From Flavobacteriales bacterium (GTDB lineage Bacteria > Bacteroidota > Bacteroidia > Flavobacteriales_D > Crocinitomicaceae), in NCBI GenBank assembly GCA_947454525.1, contig CANGJM010000003.1, positions 1 to 64,000 of the forward strand: DNA of 64,000 bases, written 5' to 3'. Of the stretch, positions 29,901 through 36,416 are shown in pieces. The notes below the pieces were generated by a model, which made no database searches, had not been told where the DNA came from, and saw only the letters and a list, made by a program, of their open reading frames with translations. The stretch's first letter is position 1. Each line of letters opens with the position of its first letter. Position numbers and translations under genes: made by a program.

Positions 29901-30667
29901 GCTGCCGTTGAAGAAACTGCCACATTATCAATACTAATTTTAGGTCTAGAACCTGTTGTACCAGTTGCTGTTCCATTGTAATTATAAAATCTTAGTTTAA
30001 CTGTAGATTGGTTATCTAAAGCAGAAGGTAATGAAATTGAAATTGATGCAGAACCAACAACATTGTTAGTAGCAACATACGGAAGATTTGTACCTGTAAG
30101 TTCTGTCCAACTAGTACCATTTATTGAATAATATACTTTTAGTGAACCAATTCTATCGCCTGTTGAGTTATTTACTGTTGCTGCATCAAAACTAAATGTA
30201 CCTGCAGCACGTCCAGTAAAATTTAAGTTTAAGTCAAATGCAACTGAAGAAGAAGAAGAAGAAGTACCAGTTGATAGAAATTGAATATTAGTAGAACCAT
30301 TCTGCAGTCCACCTGTCGAAGATGTAGTAAAATTTAAAGAACTTACAGTCATGTATGTGGCGACTGGAATTGTTCCTACAGATGCAGCAGGAACGTACGA
30401 CCAATTAGTTCCTGATGCAGGAGATGTCCATGATGAAAAACTCTCTGAGTAATTGCCACTTGACATACTATAATACGTCTGCCCAACCAAACTCCCACCA
30501 ACCATCAACACCACCAACAAACTCAAAACCTTCACACTCCCCCCTTTCAACAACAAACGCTTAACATCTGCAACAGAAGAACGAAAGGAAAAACTAGTAT
30601 TGATAAACGATGGATCGAGCGGTGATTTCATGGTACGTGTAGATTTCATGAGAAAAAGAGTTTTCAT
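20957..30667 (-). CDS. Giant T9SS type A surface adhesin (about 3236 aa)
   Basis: The start is placed at the ATG 30665-30667 (MKTLFLMKSTRTMKS). An upstream extension to 30814 is open but contains direct repeats and looks non-coding; ATGs at 30649 and 30631 are alternatives. A hydrophobic export segment (VLSLLVVLMVGGSLVGQ) follows an unusually long N-region. Next come a cleaved-adhesin-like module, long runs of Ser/Thr/Gly beta-repeats with GTLTLTSGTLTVGANTLTL units, several Fn3-like modules each opening GGNVTSDGG..ITARGVVWSE, more beta-repeats, then the 430-residue C-terminal block shared with the 866-residue neighbour, ending in a type A sorting signal (KLMVKKKIVIN). Probably a filamentous adhesin exported by the T9SS. 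The middle (about 22.4-30.5 kb) is richer in A+T and uses different codons from the C-terminal block, suggesting mosaic origin. Confidence 0.88.
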   Translation of the reverse strand: MKTLFLMKSTRTMKSPLDPSFINTSFSFRSSVADVKRLLLKGGSVKVLSLLVVLMVGGSLVGQTYYSMSSGNYSESFSSWTSPASGTNWSYVPAASVGTIPVATYMTVSSLNFTTSSTGGLQNGSTNIQFLSTGTSSSSSSVAFDLNLNFTGRAAGTFSFDAATVNNSTGDRIGSLKVYYSINGTSWTELTGTNLPYVATNNVVGSASISISLPSALDNQSTVKLRFYNYNGTATGTTGSRPKISIDNVAVSSTAASSTSTLAAYGTQPISTITRGSTNVPLAGFSVTPSASANFTSVNITGTTLVTGTDVSNVRIYRDFNGDGIINGTGGTADADVSTAAISFPSNTTTTINITNETGFSAVRNYLIVADVSGTGTSTPVGISIGSGAFVTTLTTNSGSMASNSRVLANSAASDIIRSYGFTEPTNLAYGSYQSANITTSGAGTNNIKIAEFTLRDGAGSSDVDGLATTLSSISFTVGNFANLRRLAVYDNTSTAFVGEVAVSASATTIALSPSIVAADNGNRTFSVYASFNTTVTDNQQIQLTVSSTATTASTAGSGFAATNAGGAASDITGSTNTANKLIVTASGLFYTTQPPTTASTNTNLTTTPVVTAKDGASGSTDIDFAYPSYSISNSSSLTQSTTTTGGTISNGVFTFPAAFQFSSAGGPTTLTLTSGSLSANSAAGITVTVPTAVSDYFRSKASGNWATVGTWESSIDGSTNWITATLAPTTSANTVTILNGHTVTVAASVSADQLVINSGGQVTVAASQTLTVADGTGTDIQVNGTLYNSGTVTMTGTGSFLSGGTYTHNINGGSIPTASWDLNSTCNIIGITTPTLPTGLSQSFGNFTWNCSSQAASLHLNNTLTTINGNFNITNTNAFLLRLNNNADGNSTLSIGGNLTIGATSGLNLNFGASNSTGGLGTLNVSGNISIANGGIITNSSAANKAIINFTGSGTKTFSNSGTTFNNTNAPIDINVNAGTLQLLTNLPLNNYSFNSSNITTLTVANGATLDFGAFAIVNGTNTSATGFSTVVAPKFTLSTGASVITANSAGLISSGATGSVQTSGARSFSSGANYEFQGAATGTFTTTPIASTVNNLTINRSLGVALSQSLTTTGTLSLTSGTLTVGANTLTLSGSTINRDGTTYTGNIDASNASATVAFTNTSALTIPASTFTGTCKNITMNGTGGITLGSDLTIGGTLTFTSGKITTGSNKVILTSAGSVSRTSGHVVGNLQKNVAVSATSRTFEIGDVSNYTPVTLVLTSVTAAGDLTASTTIPGAAPASASGIHPTKYLNRYWTLTNSGITLSSFDPTFTFVAGDIQGSAATSSFVGAKLTSSAWSNPTVGTLTSTSSQLTGVTSFGDFYLGEPGTPTVTSSAASSISTTGAVLNGTVNDNGSTTTPGFDYGTTTSYGSSGTASPASIAAATGATSITSTIGSLSVNTQYNFRANATNSLGTTNGSNLTFYTLANTPGTPTVNNPTNTTLDVLIDGNSNPSITEFAIQETGSSYYVQTNGSLGASAIWQTASVWGTKTVTGLSGGTAYAFQVKARNGDNTATSFGTSASENTSSSVVPTISTPTATAILSTTATLGGNVTSDGGAAITARGVVWSETSLNNVPQLSGSNVTNLAGTGTTGVFTTSATSLPTSTQISYSAYATNSQGTSYTTPTTFYTVGTEPSTQATAVVFSSQTATSLVVSWTNGNGGRRAVFMKAAAGSITNPSDANAYTASSDWNSKGTQLGTSGYYCIYDGTGSTVTVTNLTAATAFYVQVFDYNSDVTPTAATINYFTATATGNPANSITLSSDISTHAASFTAAAASTTSLTLTFSAASTITNAAGYIILQKSGNSAPTGTPTNATNYSVGNTIGDGTVAAIITNTATTSTTISGLAYATSYSFTLLPYNWDATNTGTYNYYTAATIPSATGTTSTPTAPTITTPTSASVSITTATLGGNVTSDGGDPITERGIVWSETSLNANPVIGGSNVTKLPGTGTTGVSTVATTGLPSGLSISYKAYATNNYGTNYTTVGTITTLASEPSTISSSISFPTYTTSSIQVSFTSGNGANRIVVARLNATTRVLPTDANGYVVNSASFTDVSNVTTGTGNVVVYNGTGNTVTITDLSAGTAYAFDVYEYNGSGASANYRTTSYLTGSKTTLFAEPTVQANGVNFTNVSSTGFTINWTKGGDGVTPSTGSLVIVKDVTAVDAYPVDGTSYSANGSFGVGTEIGTSSGNFVVYRATLSTVSITNLIDGHTYFVAVFASNGTAGSGLENYLTNSPAIGSQLVATPTYYSQASGNPAAYNNWNSIRTGGGATPTDFTTTANFVIQNSHTMTTSALWSFGGLGSKLQIESGGTLKSDFAITIFGDATFQIDNGGTYIHNNSGAFGTTIFGGSESFNNTSNFEIRSYNTSTSSLPTITFGNLTINNTNDLGASLQFGSGVTTINGNFTLVSIGGTREIRLSSSTNLNLTIAGDLIIQGGILDLASSAGSSNSRIINLGGNYNQTGGTLKSTGNSNTSTINFTGSGKTFTRSAGTLTNTNINWTIADGASLTLINDLPVATNRSLTVGGGTSGIIDCSSLAVSGAGTFTLSAGATLKTSNATGVAGSITTTSKSFSSAANYEFNGATSGTFTTIPPNTVKNLTINRSAGVTLNQSFTTTGALTLTSGTLDIGANTLTIAGSVSRTSGNIDADAGTVSFTNTDALSLPTSLFSGNIYNLSKPNGAGTVTLNDNLTVTNELNNAETTGAFIIASLKELAISGTGKATINGTITNNGTFTLNSGATLLQGEFSSITGGIYNVKQDITGSGGSTPNGRFWYLGSPLSNGLSTALLSSTGNQLWQWNEGAGGITIGYATVSSGQTLTQGKSYVLRSGQTSETINFSGTGLSNGTVTVPNLTRTGTTQQFRGCHLVSNPYPSYLDWDAVTKTNVSTTMYVRTASNSSIDVLETYNSYNGQGTNISGPTMTKYIAPMQGFWVKVTTDGLTGSLTMNNSMRSHQSSGSGLRSSAIDFPAYLRFNMIDGQNKDQVILLMSPDATMSLDNFDSEKMSASGYAQFYSTVNATKLVINGMKNVKAKTSVPLTLVMPTSKSYTFQAEEFNIEDGLILLEDKQEGVIQDLTINPTYSFFGNAGTNETRFVVHFQLATAPVLVGGPQELESLGSDELMSDNIQIVSNNQGTVIVRLDEGFKPEGNIRIFDASGRLVEQTDFKDQETMIQLNEQAGMYFVEVAAGKLMVKKKIVIN

Positions 30668-30943
30668 CGCTACAAATCTCGCGCTAATACAAATAGGGTA
30701 AATTAGGGGAGTGTTAAGGTTTCGCTTATTTAATGATAAGGGAATGTTAAGGTTTCGCTTTGTTTTATTGAGAACATAAAACAAGGTTCCTTTTCCGGAG
30801 TTTTCTTTTTGCATTTTTCGCTTGGATCAAAATAAACGGGGTAAATGTATGCAAATACACACCCACTTTTCACCATGAAAAACTTGATTATTGTTACTCT
30901 AAATAAACTTTGTTGAAAATATTTTAAGCTGTGAGTTGTGGGG
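30668..30943. other. Upstream region of the giant adhesin
   Basis: Contains a direct repeat GTTAAGGTTTCGCTT at about 30714-30728 and 30749-30763, and no other supported gene. The adhesin promoter should lie here, but no exact TAnnTTTG box was found on the minus strand. Confidence 0.5.
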
Positions 30944-30993
30944 ACTAGTGACTAGTTACCTAGTGACTAGTGACTAGTAACTAGTGCCTAGTG
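30944..30993. repeat. CTAG heptad microsatellite
   Basis: Seven CTAG words spaced 7-8 nt apart (ACTAGTG type units) in 50 bp. CTAG is usually rare in bacterial DNA, which makes the cluster conspicuous. It lies just after the S26 tail remnant in minus-strand direction. Confidence 0.75.
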
Positions 30994-30996
30994 TTT

Positions 30997-31087
30997 TTCC
31001 ACACCCAAAACCAAAAAGAATAGCCTTTTCCAAGGCGAAGAACTAAACAGGAATGAAAAGATGTCGGAGAAAGTGTGCGCCATGCGG
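30997..31087 (-). pseudogene. Orphan copy of the S26-type peptidase C-terminal coding end
   Basis: About 91 nt match 31533-31623 with about 8 differences. It translates on the minus strand as AWRTLSPTSFHSCLVLRLGK then GYSFWFWVWK, equivalent to the tail of the intact peptidase gene (AWRTLSSTSFHSRLVLRLGK). Similarity stops abruptly upstream at the alanine-tryptophan codons. No start and no other domain remains, so it is a fragment. It lies 34 nt beyond the orphan MNT gene stop. Confidence 0.85.
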
Positions 31088-31120
31088 CTAAGCCTATGTT
31101 AGTAGTAGGCCAATTATATA

Positions 31121-31456
31121 TCAGAAAGATACTTTTTGCTCTTTTCCGTCATAGATTAATATTTTTGTTGAATCAATACTTTTTCTCAGAATAGGGTTTC
31201 TTATGGAAGAATTTGTCAGTAAGTCCACCTTTCTTTGAAAGAAACCCTCGAATTTATCCCATAAATCTAAAAGATTTTCCCCACGTTTCATAGGATCTTT
31301 TGTGTCCAATTCAACAAGTAAATCAATATCACTAGTTTCTTCGTTAAATTGATCAGTTGTTGAGGAACCAAAAGCATACAAGGTTTTGACATCGTGACTT
31401 TTGCACAATAATAAAAACTCGGATGAGTTGAATTGTATGGAATCTTTCAAATTCAT
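31121..31456 (-). CDS. Orphan MNT-type minimal nucleotidyltransferase
   Basis: 111 residues with GSSTTDQFNEETSDIDLLVE: GS at 30-31, Asp43 and Asp45. The spacer is eleven residues, one more than the usual ten. The C-terminal RKVDLLTN and DSTKILIYD match the antitoxin family. No HepT-like partner lies downstream: only 34 nt of spacer and the peptidase tail fragment. It starts 33 nt after the S26-type peptidase stop. It could be an antitoxin that lost its toxin, or a partner acting in trans on the HepT at 17571-17903. Confidence 0.82.
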   Translation of the reverse strand: MNLKDSIQFNSSEFLLLCKSHDVKTLYAFGSSTTDQFNEETSDIDLLVELDTKDPMKRGENLLDLWDKFEGFFQRKVDLLTNSSIRNPILRKSIDSTKILIYDGKEQKVSF

Positions 31457-31489
31457 TTTGTTAAGTTATGAATTTTTAGTTATCGTTTA

Positions 31490-31957
31490 TCAATGCATTT
31501 TTTGGTTTAGTGCTATCTTTTCACAAATCCTCTTCCACACCCAAAACCAAAAAGAATACCCTTTTCCAAGGCGAAGAACCAAACGGGAATGAAACGATGT
31601 CGACGAAAGTGTGCGCCAAGCGCCTCGACGATAAACACCATTAACCTTGGCTAGGTAATTTTCGGACGTGACCGGCGCATCTGGATTTAAGTTGGAATCG
31701 CCCTTGGTAAGGAGTTGTATGCTGCCATTCGCAGAAAGCACGGCATGAACCCGGTGAACGACCAAATAATCTTGCTTGTGAAAAGCGACCAAGTCTCCTC
31801 GGACAATCAGACTTAGTTCAGTCGGTGTTAATTTGACTTTTTGTCCTGGACGCAAAAATGGAATCATGCTCCGACCATAGGCACTTAATTCCACGGAATG
31901 ACCCTGACTCAATAAGTCCTTCACCGCTTCACTTAATTTTAGCCTTGGTTCGTTCAT
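31490..31957 (-). CDS. S24/S26-family signal-peptidase-like protein
   Basis: 155 residues. The nucleophile motif AYGRSMIPFLRPGQKV (Ser30) is followed by RGDLVAFHKQDYLVVHRV, where His68 stands at the place of the usual catalytic lysine, as in SipW/ER-type Ser-His peptidases. The family cleaves leader or signal peptides at the membrane. No strong N-terminal membrane anchor; the C-terminus is aromatic (GKGYSFWFWVWKRI). Such peptidases often accompany PqqD, HPr-kinase-like and NTP_transf_5 genes in Bacteroidota, and those three lie about 15 kb away here. The 3' 90 nt of the gene recur beyond the orphan MNT gene. Confidence 0.82.
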   Translation of the reverse strand: MNEPRLKLSEAVKDLLSQGHSVELSAYGRSMIPFLRPGQKVKLTPTELSLIVRGDLVAFHKQDYLVVHRVHAVLSANGSIQLLTKGDSNLNPDAPVTSENYLAKVNGVYRRGAWRTLSSTSFHSRLVLRLGKGYSFWFWVWKRICEKIALNQKMH

Positions 31958-31984
31958 GGAAATCGTTGAGGCGAAAATTACGCA

Positions 31985-32158
31985 TTTTTAGCTTAGGATT
32001 GAATTCTCGCTCTCCGCTCTGTTTCTCTGCTCTGCTCTCCGCTCTCACTCTCCGCTCTCATCCGCCGTAGCTTTAGCGTAGGCGGATCACTCTGTTCCTC
32101 GCTCTCTTTCTCTCCCTCCGCTATCATCCGCCGTAGCTTTAGCGAAGGCAGAACGCTC
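31985..32158 (-). repeat. Double hairpin element abutting the ACC-deaminase-like stop codon
   Basis: Two hairpins, ATCCGCC...GGCGGAT at 32060-32087 and ATCCGCC...GGCAGAA at 32126-32153, embedded in CTCTCCGCTCT-type simple sequence. Read along the minus strand, GAGCG directly follows the TGA at 32159-32161. The orientation matches all other oriented copies. It fills almost the whole gap between the ACC-deaminase-like gene and the S26-type peptidase gene. Confidence 0.85.
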
Positions 32159-33267
<1,109 letters not shown>

Positions 33268-34051
33268 TAATGTGCTAATTTGATAATGTGCTAATTTGCT
33301 AATGTGCCAATGTGCTAATTATTTGTGTTTAGTAGATAGTTAATCGTTTTATTTCGAGGTTAAATTTATAGAATCTTATCCTTGTGCGATATGCACAGTT
33401 CATTCTTTTTATTAAAAAATTCAACCCCTTCAGGGTTGTGATATCAGTTTATCGTTATTTAGTAGGGAAGTTTGACCCCTTCAGGGTCTTACCCACAATA
33501 AACCATGAGCGAAGCGCACAAAACTAATGTGCTAATTTGCTAATGTGCCAATGTGCTAATTATTTGTGTTTAGTGCATCGTAAATAGTTTCTAATTCATT
33601 GTTAAATTTCGGTTCTCCAAGACAAACCTCGCGCGAAGCGCTCAAAACTAATGTGCTAATTTGCTAATGTGCCAATGTGCTAATTATTTGTGTTTAGTAG
33701 ATAGTTAATCGTTTTTATTTCTTGTTTAATTTTCTATTACATAATCCTCGCGCGAAGCGCACAAAACTAATGTGCTAATTTGCCAATGTGCTAATCTGCT
33801 AATTATTCGTGTTTAGTGCATCGTAAATAGTTTCTAATTCATTGTTAAATTTCGGTTCTCCACGACAAACCTCGCGCGAAGCGCTCAAAACTAATGTGCT
33901 AATTTGCCAAAGTGCTAATTTGCTAATTATTCGTGTTTAGTGCATCGTAAATAGTTTCTAATTCATTGTTAAATTTCGGTTCTCCACGACAAACCTCGCG
34001 CCAAGCGCACAAAACATTAGCACACTGGCACATTAGCAGATTGGCACATTA
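33268..34051. repeat. Tandem array of about 124-bp units with inverted end
   Basis: Unit starts at 33268, 33525, 33649, 33768 and 33892. Each opens with TAATGTGCTAATTTG-type octamer words, continues with TAATTATT(T/C)GTGTTTAGT, and ends (G/C)AAGCGC(A/T)CAAAAC. Two unit types differ in the middle: A (AGATAGTTAATCG; units 1 and 3) and B (GCATCGTAAATAG; units 2, 4 and 5). Unit 1 is enlarged by a pair of hairpins. At 34016-34051 the octamer words return inverted (ATTAGCACACTGGCACATTA). No gene is supported in these 780 nt. The units are adjacent without unique spacers, so this is not CRISPR. Confidence 0.9.
33411..33500. repeat. REP-like twin hairpins CCCCTTCAGGG
   Basis: CAACCCCTTCAGGGTTG at 33422-33438 and GACCCCTTCAGGGTC at 33474-33488, followed by TTACCCACAATAAACC. 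This kind of element recurs in many Bacteroidota genomes as a REP/MITE-like repeat (general knowledge). It interrupts the first unit of the tandem array. Confidence 0.7.
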
Positions 34052-34591
34052 AAATATCCCTTTTTCGGGATATTTCCCCTCGTATTTACTCAACACACTT
34101 TTAATGTACTTAATGTCCGCTTCGACATCACCTGTTGGATAAAACAATTGATCGAATCCACCGGTTTTTGTTTTAAAATCGATGTAACAAATGTAAATGG
34201 GAACACCAGCTTTTTGCGCAACATGGTAAAATCCTTTTCTCCAGTTTGGATTGTAACTTCTTGTTCCTTCAGGTGAAAAGACGATGAACATGGTTTCATT
34301 TTCCTCAAAATACTTTAAGGCAGTGTCCGTTAAGTTGTTTCTCTTTTTACGATCTACGGGAATGCATCCAATTGCTTTAAGAAACCAACCCAAAGGTGGA
34401 AAGAATAGTTCTTTTTTTACGAGGTAACGTCCCTGAACGCCATAGAGTATAAAAGCCATTCTTCCAAGGACAAAGTCCCAGTTCGAGGTATGTGGTCCGA
34501 CAGCAATGACACATTTTTTGATGTCACTTGGAACACGTTGGTCGAGCTTCCATCCAGTCAACCAAAAAATAAATCGTACTAATATTCGCAT
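34049..34591 (-). CDS. PlsC-like 1-acylglycerol-3-phosphate acyltransferase family protein
   Basis: About 180 residues. Acyltransferase block I is PHTSNWDFVLGRMAF (H-x4-D) near residue 33, block III is FSPEGTRSYNPNWRKGFY near 108. Block II surrounds VKKELFFPPLGWFLKAIGCIPVDR. The short form without extra domains is common in Bacteroidota; it may acylate lysophosphatidate or another glycerol lipid. The ATG at 34591 is preferred over an in-frame TTG two codons earlier. The stop region touches the inverted end of the repeat array. Divergent from the next gene by 45 nt. Confidence 0.85.
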   Translation of the reverse strand: MRILVRFIFWLTGWKLDQRVPSDIKKCVIAVGPHTSNWDFVLGRMAFILYGVQGRYLVKKELFFPPLGWFLKAIGCIPVDRKKRNNLTDTALKYFEENETMFIVFSPEGTRSYNPNWRKGFYHVAQKAGVPIYICYIDFKTKTGGFDQLFYPTGDVEADIKYIKSVLSKYEGKYPEKGIF

Positions 34592-34636
34592 GTTCAAAGA
34601 TAATCAAATCATCTTTCATTTATCTTTACAGCAGAA

Positions 34637-35866
34637 ATGAACCGAATCAAAGAAATATCTTTTGTCCTTGCCTTAGGATTTCTGTTTATCCTAATCGTGA
34701 AACTTACTTTGTCCATCTCGGTAAAACCGAGTATGCAACAACGAATTCCTGTTTTTCAGGAAGCTCGTTTCGAAATGAGTGCACAGCCCTTAAGCTTCAT
34801 TAAAGAACTCATTGCGACGGAATTGTTTGAGGTGAAAAATCAAGCTTTCTTGAATGACCTTCATCAACTTAGCTCATCGAAAACCTCAAAAAACACCCTT
34901 GACGGTATTCAAATGGATCTTCAGCAGGCAATGAGTGTCATGATGATTCAATCGGAATTTTTTAAAGGTCCGCTCATTCACTTCCGATCGAATCCCGGAA
35001 GTGCCCAAAAACGAACCGGAGAACACTACGTTCAACTTGGAGAAGATGTGTTTTATGCTCCATCAACTTCGCTGACAAGCAAACAAGCTTCTTGGATATT
35101 GAAAAATGTACAGTGGAAATCAAGAACCGTACTTCCAGGACAGATGATCGTTCATCAAGGACTAAACAGAAAACAATCCGAAGGAACGCTACAATGGACT
35201 CAAAACGAACTGCGATACCTTACAGAAGAACTCAAAACCAACCAAACATTGATTTTAAGTCCGCGTTTCTTTCATTACAGCAATGAATTTCCTAAGAAAG
35301 TACTTTCTTCCATTCCACCCGAATTTTCCATGCGTTGCTTATTGATTTCATTGGATCGCATCTCATTGAACTACGACGGAGGAAAATTAACGGAAGATGA
35401 GCAATTTCCTTTTGCCCCTTCGTTTGAGGTCTTGCTGGAATACAAAAATCCAGCTGCCATGGAGAACGCCATCCAATCTGTTCAGAACCTTTACGACTCT
35501 TTAAATTGGAAGGAACAACGTGTGAAAATGGGAAGTCAAGACATTTTCTTCAAACGAACAAGTACTAAAACTTTGTATATCTGTTCTAACCAAACAGAAT
35601 TTTGTCCAAATGGAACACCAAACATCACCCGTTGTCAAACTGGATTCTTATGCAAAGGAGATTTGGGACGACTAACAAGCATCAAAAACACCGGTTGGGC
35701 TGGACTTGTATTGGACATGATTCCTGCGTTTCGAGCAAGTAAAGAATTATTTGACGGAACAAAAGAAGTCAAAAGTTCTAAAAATGGAATGGAGATCAGT
35801 TTCAAACCAGGAAAAAATGTGCTACACGAATTACTTAAAACACTTGTTGTTTACGGACAAGAATAG
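34637..35866 (+). CDS. Membrane-anchored protein of unknown function
   Basis: 409 residues. A single N-terminal hydrophobic segment (FVLALGFLFILIVKLTL, about 8-26) anchors a large soluble part. No family recognised. A four-cysteine stretch near residues 314-337 (ICSNQTEFCPNGTPNITRC, GFLCKG) could form disulfides, suggesting an outward-facing domain. Flanked by an acyltransferase gene (divergent) and a four-helix bundle gene; no operon partner. Weak hairpin at 35882-35899 after the stop. Confidence 0.75.
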   Translation: MNRIKEISFVLALGFLFILIVKLTLSISVKPSMQQRIPVFQEARFEMSAQPLSFIKELIATELFEVKNQAFLNDLHQLSSSKTSKNTLDGIQMDLQQAMSVMMIQSEFFKGPLIHFRSNPGSAQKRTGEHYVQLGEDVFYAPSTSLTSKQASWILKNVQWKSRTVLPGQMIVHQGLNRKQSEGTLQWTQNELRYLTEELKTNQTLILSPRFFHYSNEFPKKVLSSIPPEFSMRCLLISLDRISLNYDGGKLTEDEQFPFAPSFEVLLEYKNPAAMENAIQSVQNLYDSLNWKEQRVKMGSQDIFFKRTSTKTLYICSNQTEFCPNGTPNITRCQTGFLCKGDLGRLTSIKNTGWAGLVLDMIPAFRASKELFDGTKEVKSSKNGMEISFKPGKNVLHELLKTLVVYGQE

Positions 35867-35881
35867 TGCTAGCGCACCTCA

Positions 35882-35899
35882 AAACGATTAAAATCGTTT
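35882..35899 (+). terminator. Weak hairpin after the unknown membrane protein gene
   Basis: AAACGATT-AA-AATCGTTT. The stem is A/T-rich and followed only by AGTCTATTTTCTC, so termination is possible but weak. Confidence 0.35.
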
Positions 35900-35966
35900 A
35901 AGTCTATTTTCTCAAAAATAAAAAAAGAGCTTTCGTCGTAATTACTGAAACTTTAAATCTTTAATT

Positions 35967-36353
35967 ATGAAAACGTACCTTTTTTCATTTGAAAAGCTGG
36001 ATGTATGGAAGGATGCACATGCATTGGTCCTGCTCACGTACACAGCGACAAAAAAATTCCCAACCTCAGAGCGCTTCGGACTCTCTAACTGGATGAAGCA
36101 ATCCAGTATTGACATCGTGAGTAACATTTCGTTGGGGAGCGGTCCGGTTCCACGGAAGGAACAAGTCGTGTTTTACCAACTTGCTTATTCAGCAGGAATG
36201 GAGTTATTAAACCACGCTTTGATTGCCCGAGACTTAGGTTACTTGACACCTGAGCATTGTTTGGAGTACCGAATCCACTTGGAGATGGTCACTGGTAAAA
36301 TCAATGCACTTAAAAAGAGTGTGGTGGCAAAAACACTAGAGGCTGCAGCCTAA
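35967..36353 (+). CDS. Four-helix bundle (S23 / IVP-type) protein
   Basis: 128 residues. FEKLDVWKDAHALVLLTY opens the family, LSNWMKQSSIDIVSNISLGSG is the characteristic middle, and two more helices follow (FYQLAYSAGMELLNHALIARDLG, INALKKSVVAKTL). The family was first seen encoded in 23S rRNA intervening sequences, but free-standing copies are common; function unknown. This copy is not in an rRNA gene. It ends at the bidirectional terminator shared with glnA. Confidence 0.85.
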   Translation: MKTYLFSFEKLDVWKDAHALVLLTYTATKKFPTSERFGLSNWMKQSSIDIVSNISLGSGPVPRKEQVVFYQLAYSAGMELLNHALIARDLGYLTPEHCLEYRIHLEMVTGKINALKKSVVAKTLEAAA

Positions 36354-36379
36354 GTTTAGCGTTCGTTTTTTAAGCAAAA

Positions 36380-36415
36380 AAAAGCCCCTGACAGTATTGT
36401 CAGGGGCTTTTCTAT
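36380..36415. terminator. Bidirectional terminator between four-helix gene and glnA
   Basis: AAAAGCCCCTGACA / GTAT / TGTCAGGGGCTTTT at 36380-36411, with A-run before and T-rich after. It serves the plus-strand four-helix gene and the convergent minus-strand glutamine synthetase gene. Confidence 0.92.
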
Positions 36416-36416
36416 T

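Noticed and set aside
33268..34051. CRISPR array
   Set aside because: Repeats are about 124 bp and contiguous, there are no unique spacers of constant size, and no cas genes are present.
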